Assembly: GCA_963921195.1 (NCBI GenBank)
Contig: OY992537.1
Span: forward strand, 130,966,694-131,030,693
Origin: Pegoplata infirma
Taxonomy: Eukaryota; Arthropoda; Insecta; Diptera; Anthomyiidae
Length of the DNA stretch: 64,000 nucleotides
Direction: 5' to 3'
Shown here: in pieces, positions 21,060 to 33,374 of the stretch
Position numbering within the stretch: position 1 is the stretch's first letter
Layout of the letters: each line of letters starts with the position of its first letter
The notes under the pieces: model-generated
What the model was told of the DNA's origin: nothing
Seen by the model: only the letters and a program-made list of their open reading frames with translations
The model's database searches: none
Made by a program: the position numbers and the translations under genes

Positions 21060-22239
21060 TATACCCTCCACTTAGTGATAGAGGGTATATATAAGTTTGT
21101 CATTCCGTTTGTAACTCATCGAAATATCGATATGAGACCCCATAAAGTATATATATTATTGATCAGTGATCGATTCTAAGACATTCTAGCGATGTCCGTA
21201 TGTCTGTCTGTGGAAATGGTGATCACGGCCAAAGTATTATACACCAAATGTCCACCGAAAAAAACACGTGTACCGTAAACTTCTGAATAGGTTGTATGGA
21301 TAGTAGACTGGGTCGAAATCCTACAAAGTGCAAGGATCGATTGTCCTTACAAGGGAAGTATCTCAACCCTTATGAACCGATTTGCCTGAAACTTAAAATA
21401 TATATTAAAGAGACGATTTTAAGGTTGGTGTGTCTCGGCTTATCGGCCATATCGGTGTTTAAAAATTTCGTTGTCCCCTTATGAAACCATCTGGACCTTC
21501 GGGAAAACTTTAATAACTTCCGAACTAACAGGAATATCGTCTAGGGCAAAAATACGGGTCGACTTAAATTTAACAAAGATTATTTGTTATCCATATGGAT
21601 ATCGTAGGTCTATGTCTTCATATAAGTACCCCCCAAAATTTACACATTTTAATGAAAAAAATATTTAAAGAAGGTGAATTTTTACAAGGTTATGCCACCA
21701 TTGGATAGGCATTAAAAAACCTTTCTTCTCATATGAAAACATCATATAGTTTCTTAAAAAGAAATGGCTGAAAAATCCAAAAAACGATTTTTTCGCCATT
21801 TTTTGACGCATGTTTTGAACCCCTAAATCCCCGATATGGCCGATAAGCCGAGACACCCCAACCTTAGAATTGTCTCTTTGATATATATTTTAAGTTTCAG
21901 GCAAATCGGTTCATAAGGGTTGAGATACTTCCCTTGTTAGTGCGGGAAAGTGGTAATGGGGTAATATAAGCATTTTATGGAAGACAACTTTTTAATCGGT
22001 CAAAAACTCTATTAGCGCATCGGTGGTCAAAATTGAGATTTTGGTCAAAATGGCCAAATTTTTCAAAAATTTTTAAAAATATAAATTTCATTTTATTGTA
22101 AAATAAAAAAATTTTGTTTTATTGAATTTGACACTAATAACGTACGTATTAAATATTGGAATTTTATGTCATCACTAACATATTTTTATTTAAGATACAA
22201 AAAAAATCATATTTTTGGCGCGGTTCTCAAAACCACTTT
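21060..22239 (-). mobile_element. Helitron-like element d (5' end not seen)
   Basis: The minus-strand 3' end TATACCCTCCACTTAGTGATAG is followed by GTTTGTCATTCCG and the short GTCTGTCTGTG tract. The interior has inverted arms (about 21344-21455 and 21825-21940) with CTCGGCTTATCGGCCATATC. The stretch 21230-21300 matches the nested foldback ends at 59155-59230. The usual 5' hairpin is absent; element c starts directly after it, so d may be truncated. Confidence 0.6.
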
Positions 22240-22375
22240 TTATACCCTCCACTCTGGTGATAGAGGGTATATATAAGTTTGTCATTCCGTATGTAACACA
22301 TTGAAATATTGGTTTAGGACCCCATAAAGTATATATATTCATGATCCTTGATCGAATTTAAGTCGATCTAGCGAT

Positions 22376-22569
<194 letters not shown>

Positions 22570-23149
22570 TGAAATCACGTTTTTGGCAATACTCCGAAAC
22601 CGATTTAAACGCTTGGTGTACCAAAAGTTGCGTAATTTTCCCAGGCAAAAACTGATGTATTTTTTGTTTAAATCGGTTAAGTATTTTAAAAGTTATGAGC
22701 GAATTAATAAAAAACACATATTTTTTTTCAACGTAACCCTAAATTAACTCATATTTTGTGTGATACATAAGAAAGAAAACGGAAATGAAAAAAAAACTGA
22801 GAAAAAGGAAAAAAAAAAAAAAAGCTTTAAAATATGTAAAACAAAATCTAAATTTAATTAAAAAAAAGTTCGTTAAGTAATAATAAAAAAATTAATGGCT
22901 ATTTTTATATAGCATGTGTGTGTGTGTGTCCATTTTTTGCTTCGTCATATTAACGGGGTTGCCAGACTTTTTTTTGGCTTTGTCACCAAATCGAATGTAA
23001 AATATCGTCAAAATTCAATTTTGTTCAGATTTCTTAAAAAAAAAATATTTTCATTTAAAAAAATAAATTTTGTTAAATAATAAAAGACAGAAATAAACTT
23101 TATGCCAAAAATCGTCCAAATCCGGAAAATTTATATATATAAAAGAGTA

Positions 23150-24040
23150 ATATGACTGACTGACATACTCATTCATCATCGCCCAGCCCAAACCGCTGAA
23201 GTTAGAGACTTGAAATTTGGACTGTAGGTTGACCTCCCAAATAAAGATCCACTAAGGCTGGATTTTTGCCAATGTTGATTCTAAGGGGGCAAAAAGGGTA
23301 AAAAACTGTACTTTTGGTACTTTTTTATATCTCCCGATATAATGGTCATAGAGACTTGAAATTTGGACTGTATGTTACCCTCCCGCAATATAGATCCACT
23401 ATGACTGGAGTTTTGCCAATGGTAAGGGGGTAAAAAGGGTAAAAAACTGTACTCTTGGTACTTTTTAAATTTCCTGATATAATGATCATAGAGACTTGAA
23501 ATTTGGACTGTATGTTCACCTCCCGGAATATAGATCCATTAAGGCTGGGTTTTTGCCAGTGTTGATTCTAAGGGGGTCAAAAGGGTAAAAAAATGTACTT
23601 TTGGTGCTTTTTATATCTCCTGAAATAATGGTCATAGAAACTTGAAATTTGGACAGTATGTTCACATCCTAGAATATATGTAGATCCAGTACGACTGGAT
23701 TATTGCCAATGTTGTTCCATAAAAAATTGTCACATAGACTTGAAATTTGGACTGTATGTTCACCTTCCGGAATATAGATCCCCTAAGGCTGGGTTTTTGC
23801 CAATGATGTTTCTAATAGGGTAAATTTTATATTTCCTTAAATAATGGCACTAGAAAATTGAAATTTGCAATGTCGGTTCACCTTCCGGAAAAAAGATTCA
23901 CTAAGACTCGGGTTTTGCCAATGTTGATTCTACGGGGGTAAAATGGGTAAAAAAGTACTTATGGTACTTTTTTTTATTTACTGAAATAATGGTTATTCAA
24001 ACTTGAAATTTAGAATGTAGGATCCTTTAGTGAAATAAAA
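23150..24040. repeat. 143-bp tandem repeat in element c
   Basis: About six to seven units. Each contains GACTTGAAATTTGGACTG, then TCACCTCCCGGAATATAGAT, TTTTTGCCAATGTTGATTCT and a GGGGGTAAAAAGGGTAAAA block. Starts are near 23210, 23353, 23495, 23638, 23741, 23856 and 24001; later units are shortened. The first unit is preceded by ATATGACTGACTGACATACT. Confidence 0.8.
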
Positions 24041-24081
24041 CATTCTGGAACAAGTACTTTCTGAAAATTCTGTACCGTTTT

Positions 24082-24684
24082 CAAAAAGTACCTTTTTATA
24101 AAAGGTTCCTTTATAAAAAGTACCTTTTATAAAAAGTACCTTTTATAAAAAGTACCTTTTATAAAAAGTACCTTTTATAAAAAGTACCTTTTATAAAAAG
24201 TACCTTTTATAAAAAGTACCTTTTATAAAAGGTTCCTTTATAAAAAGTACCTTTTAAAAAAAGTACCTTTTATAAAAAGTACCTTTTATAAAAAGTGCCT
24301 TTTATACAAAGTATCTTTTATAAAAAGTACTTTTATAAAAAGTACCTTTTATAAAAAGTACCTTTTATAAAAAGTACCTTTTATAAAAAGTACCTTTTAT
24401 AAAAAGTACCTTTTATAAAAAGTACCTATTATAAAAAGTACCTTTTATAAAAAGTACCTTTTATAAAAAGTACCTTTTATAAAAAGTACCTTTTATAAAA
24501 AGCACCTTTTATAAAAAGTACCTTTTATAAAAAGTACCTTTTATAAAAAGTACCTTTTATAAAAAGTACCTTTTATAAAGAGTACCTTTTATAAAAAGTA
24601 CCTTTTATAAAAAGTACCTTTTTTAAAAAAAGGACCTTTCATTAAAAGTACCTTTTATAAAAAGTACCTTTTATTAAAAGTACC
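24082..24684. repeat. 16-bp minisatellite in element c
   Basis: Around 36 units of ACCTTTTATAAAAAGT, which itself contains the palindromic core TTTTATAAAA. Divergence is low with a few indels. There are no unique spacers, so it is not a CRISPR-like array. Confidence 0.92.
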
Positions 24685-24869
24685 GAAAGTACACTTTTTG
24701 GTACTTTTCTATTTCCTGAGGTATAAATAAAACAAACTTTTTTGTTTTTTAAATCATTACATTGGTGGAGGGTATTTAAAGATTCGGCACAGCCGAATAT
24801 AGGTTTCTTACTTGTTTAATTTAATTCTGATTAATTATAAATAAAAATAGTTTTATTCGACCTTTAAAA

Positions 24870-25050
24870 TATTATATTTTGAGTAGGTTTATTTTAGCTC
24901 GAGGTCATTATTTCCTTTACTAATTAAAACTATGATATTCTCATAGAATAATTTTCAAGAAAATTATTTTTCTGTTTTAAATTTATTTATGTTGGTCATT
25001 TGTACAAGATTTAATCGACACATGTTGTCAGATTCTATTGTCAAGATTAT
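24870..25050. repeat. Dispersed repeat TTTTGAGTAGGTTTATTTTAG, copy 1
   Basis: About 180 bp, roughly 90% like 53517-53696 by eye, including CTCGAGGTCATT and ATGATATTCTCATAGAATAA. It sits next to a Helitron-like end in both places. Class unknown. Confidence 0.75.
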
Positions 25051-25253
25051 TTAGCAAAAATAAAAACCCTATACTACAAGTAGCAAAGGGTTTTTAATGA
25101 AAAATCGTTAATGATCAAACTAAAATATTAATACATATTCGACTCTACTCCCATTGGGAATTAGAACACGAAAATTGTACCATCGTAGTAAGATCACGAT
25201 CATCAACTTACCAACAAAGCAAATATTAAAACAGAAACATTCATACTGATTAA
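25051..25253. other. No recognisable feature
   Basis: Ordinary AT-rich DNA between repeats. Confidence 0.35.
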
Positions 25254-25736
25254 GGCCGTTTGTCACGATTATACTGAGTCGTATGATTTTGTTAAACCAA
25301 AATAAAATAAAATTTAGTCTGACTGTCAAAAAATCAAACCAAAAAATATTTTCGATACATTGCTCTTTGCAACCATCACATTTCAAATAATATGAAAACA
25401 GCTGTTTAGAAAAATAAATGCTGAAAAAGATAATTTGTTGCGTATTTTTGAAAAAATCATTAAAATAAGAGACTTATAAATTAATAACCTTAACTTTCTA
25501 TCTTTAGTTTTTTGTTTTTATGTTTTTGGCAATAAATTACAAAAAAAAAAATACATCCCTGATAAAATGAAAAGTCTCAGCTTTTAGAAATATTTCTAAA
25601 AGTGACGAGTATTATACGACTGTCAAAATTTCTTCCGTATTAGCGTCCGACATTTCGCATGTACACGATAACATTTTTAAATTCTATACGATTTTTTGAC
25701 AGATCATTTTACTGAGCCTTATCGTGACAAATGGCC
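25254..25736. mobile_element. TIR element with GGCCGTTTGTCACGAT ends
   Basis: The left GGCCGTTTGTCACGATTATA and the right ATCGTGACAAATGGCC are inverted, with further subterminal matches (CTGAGTCG/CTGAGCC, CTGTCAAAA). The target duplication was not resolved. The 88-codon minus-strand frame here overlaps the end and has no recognisable domain. Confidence 0.65.
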
Positions 25737-25742
25737 TTTACT

Positions 25743-27975
25743 AGGGCAAGCACTTTCATGAAAATGCATATTTTTACTTAGCATTGTAAACATAACATAA
25801 ATTAAATATCTATGCAAATCAATGAATTTGCAATAAAATGGCATTGATTTGTAGTTGCATATTTTTGCATATTTTGGTATAGATGCATATTTTTGCATAT
25901 ATTCATATAAATAGCATATATTCATATAAATAGCAGTAGCAGTTTTTTAAATTTCATCAATATTTTTTCAAAACTTCCTTAGGAAAATTCAAATTTCTTA
26001 TAGAAAAATATATTTATTTATTTATAGAAATCTTATTCTAATGCATTTTTTATAGAAAATTTATTCTGGAAGTATAATTTTTAGATTCTGAGAAATGTTT
26101 CCTATATAAAATGTTCCTATTTTGAGACATTCTACTAATCGTAAAGAAAAAAATGTTTTCGAATAAGAATTAAGATTTTATTACAGGAAAATTGCGTTTT
26201 TATTTTGCTTACAGTTAGGGAAAGGTCATTTGCCATGGAGTTAATTTTTTGACTTGAAAATCGTAAAATTCCGAAAAAAGCAAAAAAAAAAAAAGATTTT
26301 AAAAATAATTAATTTTTTTTTTAGAAAAAGAACAAAATAAGTTTTAAACAAGTAGAAAAATTAAATTCGACTTGGTCGAATCTATGAATACCCTCCACAA
26401 TGTTATCTGATAGTAATTTTCTAAAAAAAATGCATTACAAATTTTTATTAGAAATATATTATTTTGAGTAAAATTTTTTTGTGAGTGTAAAATTTTTTTG
26501 ACTGTCAAAATTTTTTTGAGTGTGAATTTCATTAAAAAAAAATAATTAAATTAAAAATTAAAAAAAAAATTTTTTTTTTGAGTGTAAAATTTTTTTGAGT
26601 GTAAATACTTATTAGAAATATATTATTTTGAGTAAAATTTTTTTTGTGAGTGTAAAATTTTTTTGACTGTCAACATTTTTTTGAGTGTGAATTTCATTAA
26701 AAAAAAAATAATTAAATTAAAAATTAAAAAAAAAACATTTTTTTTTGAGTGTAAAATTTTTTTGAGTGTAAATATTTTTTTTAGTGTACTATTTGTTTGA
26801 GTAACAAAATTACTTTGTAAAATATTTTTGTTGTTTTATACCTATACGTATATGTTAAAAAAATAAATTTCACATATTTCCCTCATTTTTTTTACCATCC
26901 TCGTCTTTAAAAACCAAAAGCAAACTAATATTTGATTTTTTTCCAAAAACACTTACTATACACCGTTACATACAGTTACAAAAACAAAAACAATAACAAA
27001 TATTTACTTGTCTAACAACTAAACTGCACCCAAAACAAACAACAACAAGTTAAAAAAAAACTGGTATTTCACCATGCTTGTTAAAACTTGTTTAACGAGT
27101 TTTCAACTGTTTAAGGTGAAAAAATCTGAAATTCAGAGCCTTGCTTATAACTTTTGAACCACTGAACCGATTTTGCTGAAATTTAAAACCAAATAGACTT
27201 GGGGAACGACAAAGATATGTAACACGTTTCAGCACCCTCAGAATTGTCTTTCGAAAGTTAGAGTGGTTTTAATCTCGAAAGTTCGCAAAATTCCCTTCCC
27301 GAAATTTACTCTTTTGCTCATAACTTTTGAACCACTGGACCGATTTGGCTGGATTGCAATACCAACCTGACCCGGTAAATACCCAATATATATGTCAAAC
27401 TTCAGGAGCCTCCATAAAGTCTTTCAAAAGTTAGCGTGTTTTCAACGGACAGACAGACAGACGGACGGACGGACGGACGGACGGACATCGCTAGATCGAC
27501 TTAAAATCGATCAAGGATCATGATTATATATACTTTATGGGGTCCTAGACCAATATTTCGATGTGTTACAAACGGAATGACATACTTATATATACCCTCT
27601 ATCACTAGAGTGGAGGGTATAAAAAAAATTTGTTCTACAAATAGATTGTATATATTACATTTTTATTTTTTTTTTAAAATTTTTTTAATTCAGAACTATT
27701 CAGTGACTCTAAAGAAAAAACTTCTCAAGTAAAAAAATATTTTAATTAAAAATTGTTTCACTCAAAAAAAAAAAACATTTTTAAGAACTGTCGAGGGCCT
27801 TAAAGTATTGGACAAAGCCTAATTTATATTGACAATTTATTTTTTTAGTAAAAAGTACAATTTTTAGATGCATATTTTTGAAGTTTTTAGTGCATATTTT
27901 GGATTTTTAGATGCATTTTGAAAATTATTATGGGCACATATTTTCAATTTTTAGATGCATGAAAGTACTTGCCCT
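25743..27975. mobile_element. AGGGCAAG-ended element with nested Helitron
   Basis: The ends are AGGGCAAGCACTTTCATG and CATGAAAGTACTTGCCCT. The interior carries GCATATTTTTGCATATTTTGG words near both ends, a minisatellite (25980-26130) and the Helitron-like copy b. Related to 30891-31712. A clear target duplication is not visible here (ACT on both sides at most). Confidence 0.65.
26346..27621 (+). mobile_element. Helitron-like element b (full length)
   Basis: Starts AAACAAGTAGAAAAATTAAA with the hairpin ATTCGACTTGGTCGAAT. It ends with CTCTATCACTAGAGTGGAGG and GTATAA. Internal features: a two-unit ~150-bp repeat (26450-26770, TTTTTTTGAGTGTAAA words), two related blocks with CATAACTTTTGAACCACTG, and a CAGACAGACGGACGGACGG tract (27450-27486). 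Element e is its close relative on the other strand. Confidence 0.85.
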
Positions 27976-28049
27976 ACTGACTACCCTCGGTAATCCTGTA
28001 TGCATTTGTTGTTTTCGCAAATAAATTTTTTAGACACTAAAAACAACTA

Positions 28050-28430
28050 CATAAAACAACTCTTTAGGAATAAATTAAAAATTTTTCTAAAGGAATATTT
28101 TTTGAATTTTTCTACAGGAAAAACCTTAGAATTTTTCTATCGGAAAAACGTAAAAATTTTTCTATGGGAAAATAATTTTTCTATAGAAGAAATTTTTTAT
28201 AGAAATTCTTCTATGAAAAATGTCTTAGAATCTTAAAATTTTTATGAAAGAAAAATGTTTCGGAATGTTAGAGTTTTTCTAAATGAAAAAAGTTTCGGAA
28301 TATTAAAATTTTTCTTGATCAAAAATAAGAGAATTGTTCTAGAAGAAAGATTTGGGAATTTTTCTAGACAACAAATTTGGGAATTTTCCTATAGGAGTAA
28401 TTTGCGAATTTTTGTATAGGAAAAATTTTG
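28050..28430. repeat. Degenerate minisatellite, array 3
   Basis: Units with TAGAATTTTTCTATNGGAAAAA and GGAATTTTTCTAGA, around 40 bp each; same family as array 1. An open frame across it (28000-28236) is fortuitous. Confidence 0.6.
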
Positions 28431-28436
28431 ACAAAG

Positions 28437-28575
28437 GCGACCCAGTAGGCTAGTTGGTAGCGTGCTAGCCTATGAGTCTGGGGGTCGTGGGTTCGATTCC
28501 CACCAGAGGCCTTGGTCTGTTTCGCTACAACGAGACGAAGGTCATTGTTACCAGTTCTCGGTTAGGTAAAATTAG
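28437..28575 (+). mobile_element. tRNA-derived SINE
   Basis: The head has a good box A (TAGGCTAGTTGGTAGCGTGC) and a perfect box B inside GTGGGTTCGATTCCCAC, which folds as a five-pair T-stem with a TTCGATT loop. The acceptor ends do not pair, so it is not a tRNA gene. The body is CTTGGTCTGTTTCGCTACAA... CCAGTTCTCGG, followed by TA-rich tail sequence. The exact 3' end and target duplication are not clear. Confidence 0.7.
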
Positions 28576-28689
28576 TATATGATTTGTAATTATATGGTAA
28601 TTCTTAATAAAAAATAAAAAAATGTTATGTTTGAAGATCAGCATCTGTAGACCAAAATCTCTTTTTTGGAATTTTTTAAATATTTTTCC

Positions 28690-28900
28690 CATAAAGTACG
28701 CAAACCTTTCTTATTTTTGAGCCGAATTTGGTTAAAAAATTTGGACAGTAATTTTGATTGAAAAACGTTATTTATTCCAGCGTTTAAACGCTGGTTGCCG
28801 ACTGAAGATGCCTTTGCAAAAATTTTTAAAAATTTTTTCCTACAGTCAGCTATTCTGCGGCTATCGTTTCGCAGGTTTTACGACTCGAAATGTTCTTTTC
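28690..28900. repeat. Dispersed repeat, copy 2 (GGTTGCCGACTGAAGA)
   Basis: Repeats the order of 17935-18090: GCTGGTTGCCGACTGAAGAT, GCCTTTGCAAAAA, CAGTCAGCTATTC, CGCAGGTTTTACGACTCG. Confidence 0.55.
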
Positions 28901-30036
28901 TATAATTGTTCATAATATTTTAAACACGTACTGTGTATATATGCTATATATAAAAATAAACGATGAAATATTTTAGCATTTATTCATAACAAAATTTTAA
29001 AATAAATAACATTTACATACAAAATACATATCAAAGCGAAAAAAACGACAACAAAAATTTAAATTAAATCTAAATTAATTTACATTCACAAAATTGTGAG
29101 AAAACAAAAAATTTTAAAAATAAAATGTTCTTGAAATGTTTTTTTTTTTCTTTTTTTTTGGTTTTTCTTTAAGATTTTACACAATTGGGTATTTATGTAT
29201 GTATGTAGAGAGAGAGGAGGGAGGATGTTGCCCGACATAAATTCGCATACAGACACGGCAGCATTTATGTCATTAAGACCAACATTGCGTATGAGTGATT
29301 GCATAGTTTTCCAATAAATTTATAAGAAATTATGAGACACAAAACAAAAATATTGTCTCATAATTTCACATCAACAAATAATTAATAAACAAATTGGCAA
29401 CATTCTTTTTTTTCTTTTTTTTTGTTGCATAAATGATACAAAATTACAAATAAAAATTATGTTTTCCTTATGACATTTAAATGCAGCAGTCACAGCCAGA
29501 CCAGACCATAACAGATAGACGGACAGACAGACGGACATATACTTGTTTGTATGTACCGTATAGGAAGGAATTCATATAAAGAAATGTTAATCATACGACA
29601 TGCTTGTCAATATTATTATAGATTATCGGTGCTGATATGCATAAAAATATGTGCATATAATGCAAACAATTTGTATATGATTTGATTAACAAGCAGAAAA
29701 ATAAAACATTTGTTTGAAACGTGAACATAAATAATATGAAGATCAAGATTTGACCGGCCGGCAGCCATTATTATTTTTAAATTTTATATTAAAACTGTGA
29801 AATTTATAGAATTTCTGTGAAGGACGTTGTGGCGACTAAATACAAAGTTGTTTAACAAAAAATGGCAAATATTTTATGTTGATTAAAAAATTAATGTGAA
29901 AAAAAACTAGAAACATGTTATATTATATGTTTCTAGTTATTATATTGTCAAATATCACATCGCCACCTTGCATTTTTGAATATTTTAATATTTTTGAACT
30001 ACATAGTATTTGAAAACAATATATCGTGAACCTACC
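28901..30036. other. Low-repeat stretch, possible unique DNA
   Basis: The longest region without obvious transposon structure. It holds GTATGTATGTAGAGAGAGAG (29190-29215), a GACGGACAGACAGACGGAC tract (29518-29536) and a small hairpin (29907-29936). No convincing exon was found; the 72-codon minus-strand frame at 29086-29304 lacks recognisable domains. Confidence 0.4.
29907..29936. other. Hairpin CTAGAAACAT / ATGTTTCTAG
   Basis: A 10-bp perfect stem with a 10-base loop. Function unknown; possibly a short MITE remnant. Confidence 0.5.
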
Positions 30037-30405
30037 CAGGCAGAAAAGTACGATCGTAAAAACGTTTTTAAAGCGCTGTGAAAGGTGGTACAAGTGCTCT
30101 CACACCGTAGAGATTACCCCCTCAAAGCACTTTAAAACACACCAAATGATAACAATGTTCCACGGTGGTTTAAGGCGTTTTTAAAGCAATGTAAAAAAAG
30201 TGCTTTCAGAACGTTTTATTAAATACTTATAACAACGTTCCAGGTTGATTTGAAGCGTTTTGGAAGCGATGTAAAAGATTGATCTCACACCGTAGAAATA
30301 ACCACCTTTAGGACGCTTTTAAGCACACCATATGATAACATCGTTCCACGGTAATTTGAAGCGTTTTTAAAGCGATCTAAAAGTAATGCTTTGATAAAGT
30401 ATTTT
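30037..30405. repeat. Left subterminal tandem repeat (AACGTTTTTAAAGCG type)
   Basis: Starts after CCTACCCAGGCAGAAAAG. About three units of ~120 bp contain GCGTTTTTAAAGCGATGTAAAA, CTCACACCGTAGA and ATAACNNNGTTCCACGGT. Related in style to the right-hand array at 34060-34745. Confidence 0.65.
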
Positions 30406-30544
30406 TAAAGAAAAGAAAATTCTGAATTTCTTGTTTGGTTTTTGTAAAAGAAAAAATATTTTCTTTTGAGCATATTCTTAAAATTTTTAATTTATTTTTC
30501 TTTTAAATTTAAATTTAGTGCCCTTTTGACCAATACTTGAAATC

Positions 30545-30845
30545 AAGGACCCAAAATAACTATTATCAAAATTTAAAAATCCGAAAAAATTGGCCATTTT
30601 TAATAGTTATTCAAAAAAATTGATTCATAATTATTATGAACAAGTTAAAAAATAATAATTGGAGCATAACTATTATTATCCAATTAATATTTTTTTTATT
30701 GATTTATAATAGTTAACTAACTAACTAATAACTAAATGGGAAAAATCTTAAGCATAACTATTATATTTTAATGATATTTTTAAAAATTGGATTTTAATAG
30801 TTATATCCAATTTTTATTTCAAAAATAACTATTATTTTTTTTTTT
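30545..30845. repeat. AATAACTATTATT-rich block, left
   Basis: The word ATAACTATTAT and its reverse complement appear repeatedly, often after CAT or before CAT. A matching block lies at 33375-33650, flanking the elements between them. Confidence 0.55.
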
Positions 30846-30890
30846 TAATAAACACGTCTTTTGGCAATAAATTTTTTGATAATAATCACC

Positions 30891-31712
30891 AGGGCAAGGA
30901 AGTTCATGCACTAAAAATCGCGTTTTAAGCGCTAAAAATATGTATCAAAAATTTATAAATATGCAGTAACAACTAAAAAAATATGCATTTAAAAATTGAT
31001 TTATTTTAATATTTATTCATAAAAAACATAAAATTCAGACCCATTGTGAAAAATATTTATATATACGTGTAAATTAAAATGGAGCAAATTTAACTTTTTT
31101 TCGAATTTCGAAAATGTCGGAGTTGCCTTTTTTGGTCGATATTAACACACTAAAATATTGGACCTGTTGGACAATGGCTTTGGGTTCTTTTTTGACTGGA
31201 AATCGGAAGTTCCGAACAAAGTAAAAAAATAAATTTTGTGAATTTTTTTTTGCTTAAAATATTAGTTTATATTCGGACATTACTTAGAAAGTAATTTTAT
31301 GTTAAAATTTTTTTTTGATTGTAATTTTTTTTAATTAATTTCAAAATGCATTAAAGGCCAAATATTTTTTTTTATTTCATTTTTATCAAAATGCACTGAC
31401 AAGGGAAGTATCTCAACCTTTAGGAACCGAATTGCACATTTTCGTGAAAAAAAATATCACAATGTTCACAAAAATAGCAAAAATAACAAAAAAAAATAAA
31501 TTATTTTTTAGAAATATTAAAAAAATATGCAAGAAAATATGTAGTTTAAGCTAAATATGCAAAAACATGCATTTGAATCAAAATATGCAAAAATATGCAC
31601 TAACAAATCAATGTAATTTTTAAGCAAATTCGATAATTCGCGAAGATAAATACTTTAAGCTGTTCTCAGGCTAACGACAACAAACATGTATTTACATGAA
31701 CCCCCTTGCCCT
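30891..31712. mobile_element. AGGGCAAG-ended element, second copy
   Basis: The ends are AGGGCAAGGAAGTTCATG and CATGAACCCCCTTGCCCT. Flanks are GATAATAATCACC on the left and GATAATCACC on the right, a 10-bp-like duplication with one AAT slippage. The interior is rich in TATGCAAAAATATGC. A short piece near 31396-31430 resembles Helitron element d (AAGGGAAGTATCTCAACC). Mutator-like size of duplication, but the superfamily is not established. Confidence 0.7.
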
Positions 31713-31873
31713 GATAATCACCATAGGACGTTGTTGTTATTTTATTTTTGGTTTTTGTTCATACATATAAAAATTAAAAAGTTTTGAATTACTATAAGAG
31801 ATGGAATCATGAGTGGGTCAAATTTTAGATGACCAGAGATGTAATTTATCAGACGACAAATTGGCAACAATAA

Positions 31874-33171
31874 CACTGTGCTACAAAAAACACAAAATCT
31901 AATATACTTTTAAAATGATGTAGTTAAGGTTGTAGGTCTCGTCGAAAAGATCACAAAAATGCCCATCAAACTTGCCAGACACCCTCAAATTTTAAAGTTA
32001 TTGTCAAAAAACGTTTTTTTGGGACTTTTCTCACTAAACCACGTGTAACTTAAACATTTTTTAACCGATTTTAAATTTTTCAACTGTTTTGGATAGAAGA
32101 AGGATAGGGCTTTTTGTGTGTGTGAATTAGTCTGTACATATAAGAAAGATATGTATTGATTTTTTCAACAATATCTATTTTTTTGTTATTTTTTGAAAAA
32201 TTTTTGAGTTTATCGATTTTTTTCTGCTATAGTTTGTTCAACAACATTTATATTAATAAACGTACTCCTAAAGAAAATTTAATTGTGAATACGATGAGCT
32301 TTATGCCAAAAAAATCGGATATCAATTGACAGAGCTGTGATAATTTTTCTAGAAAAGAAAATTAAGATTTTGTATGAAATTGCCGTGCGGATAACCCAGG
32401 CAAAAAAAAATAAAAAAATTAACGAACATACTGACAGGTCGGGTATCATTATTTTAAAGGTTTTTGACCTCCTAAATTCGAATTTGATCTTGAAATTGCG
32501 CTATCTTATTAAGTTTTTGATATATCAATTTATGCTAAATATCTCCTAAACCTGACGAGATAGAGCAATTTAAAGGCCAGATACGGATTCAGCGCGACAA
32601 AAACCTTTAAAAATATTGTACATGACCATTTATGATAAATTTATTTTTTTTGTCTGGGTTATCTGAACGGTGATTTCCTGCAAAACCTTAATTTTCTTTT
32701 TTAGAAAAATTATCACAACTCTGTCAATTCTTATTTGATTTTTTCAGGATAAAGCTTATCGTATTTAGAATTAAATTATCTTTAAAAAAACGCGCATAAA
32801 TATAAAGGTTGTTAAACGAACTATAGCAGAAAAAAATCGATAAACTCGAAAAATTTTCAAAAAATAACAAAAAAAAAATGATTTTATAGAAAAAATCAAT
32901 AGATGCCTTTCTTTTACGTATTGACCAATTCACACACATGGAAAGCCCTATCCTTTTTCTATCCAAAACAGTTTAAAAATTTAAAATCGGTTGAAAATTT
33001 TCTGAATTACACAAGGTTTAGTGAGAAAAGTCCCAAAAAAACGTTTTTTGACAATAACTCTAAAATTTGAGGGTGTCTGGCAAGTTTAATGGGCATTTTT
33101 GTGATCTACTCGACAAGACCAACAACCTATACTATGTCACATCAGAAGTATTTTTTCACTGTAGCACAGTG
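31874..33171. mobile_element. CACTG-ended foldback element, copy 1
   Basis: The ends are CACTGTGCTACA and TGTAGCACAGTG, with TAA duplicated (31871-31873 and 33172-33174). It is almost entirely palindromic: arms of more than 430 bp around a centre near 32500. CACTR ends with a 3-bp duplication fit the CMC (CACTA) superfamily, by established knowledge; PIF/Harbinger also uses TWA targets. Non-coding. Confidence 0.8.
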
Positions 33172-33174
33172 TAA

Positions 33175-33374
33175 TGTTTGTAAAATTAAATCAAAAATCA
33201 TTTAATTTGTAATATTACTTTTTCTTTGAATTTGAGGTTTATTTTTTTTAAAATCTAAAATTTTTTGGAGTGTACATTTTTTATTTCTGTTAACTTTTTT
33301 TGGAAAAAAAAAATAATAATATTAAAGTTTTTTAATGCAAAGTCAAAACTCGTTAAGAGCACCAAAAATAAAAA
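33175..33374. other. No recognisable feature
   Basis: AT-rich spacer. Confidence 0.35.

Noticed and set aside
24082..24684. CRISPR-like array
   Set aside because: Units are contiguous 16-bp repeats without unique spacers in a eukaryotic transposon; it is a minisatellite.
28437..28515. Functional tRNA gene
   Set aside because: The T-arm is perfect, but the 5' and 3' acceptor strands do not pair and unrelated SINE-like sequence follows directly.
29086..29304. 72-codon minus-strand frame as an exon
   Set aside because: The second half is K/N-rich A-run translation; the first half has no recognisable domain or clear splice sites.
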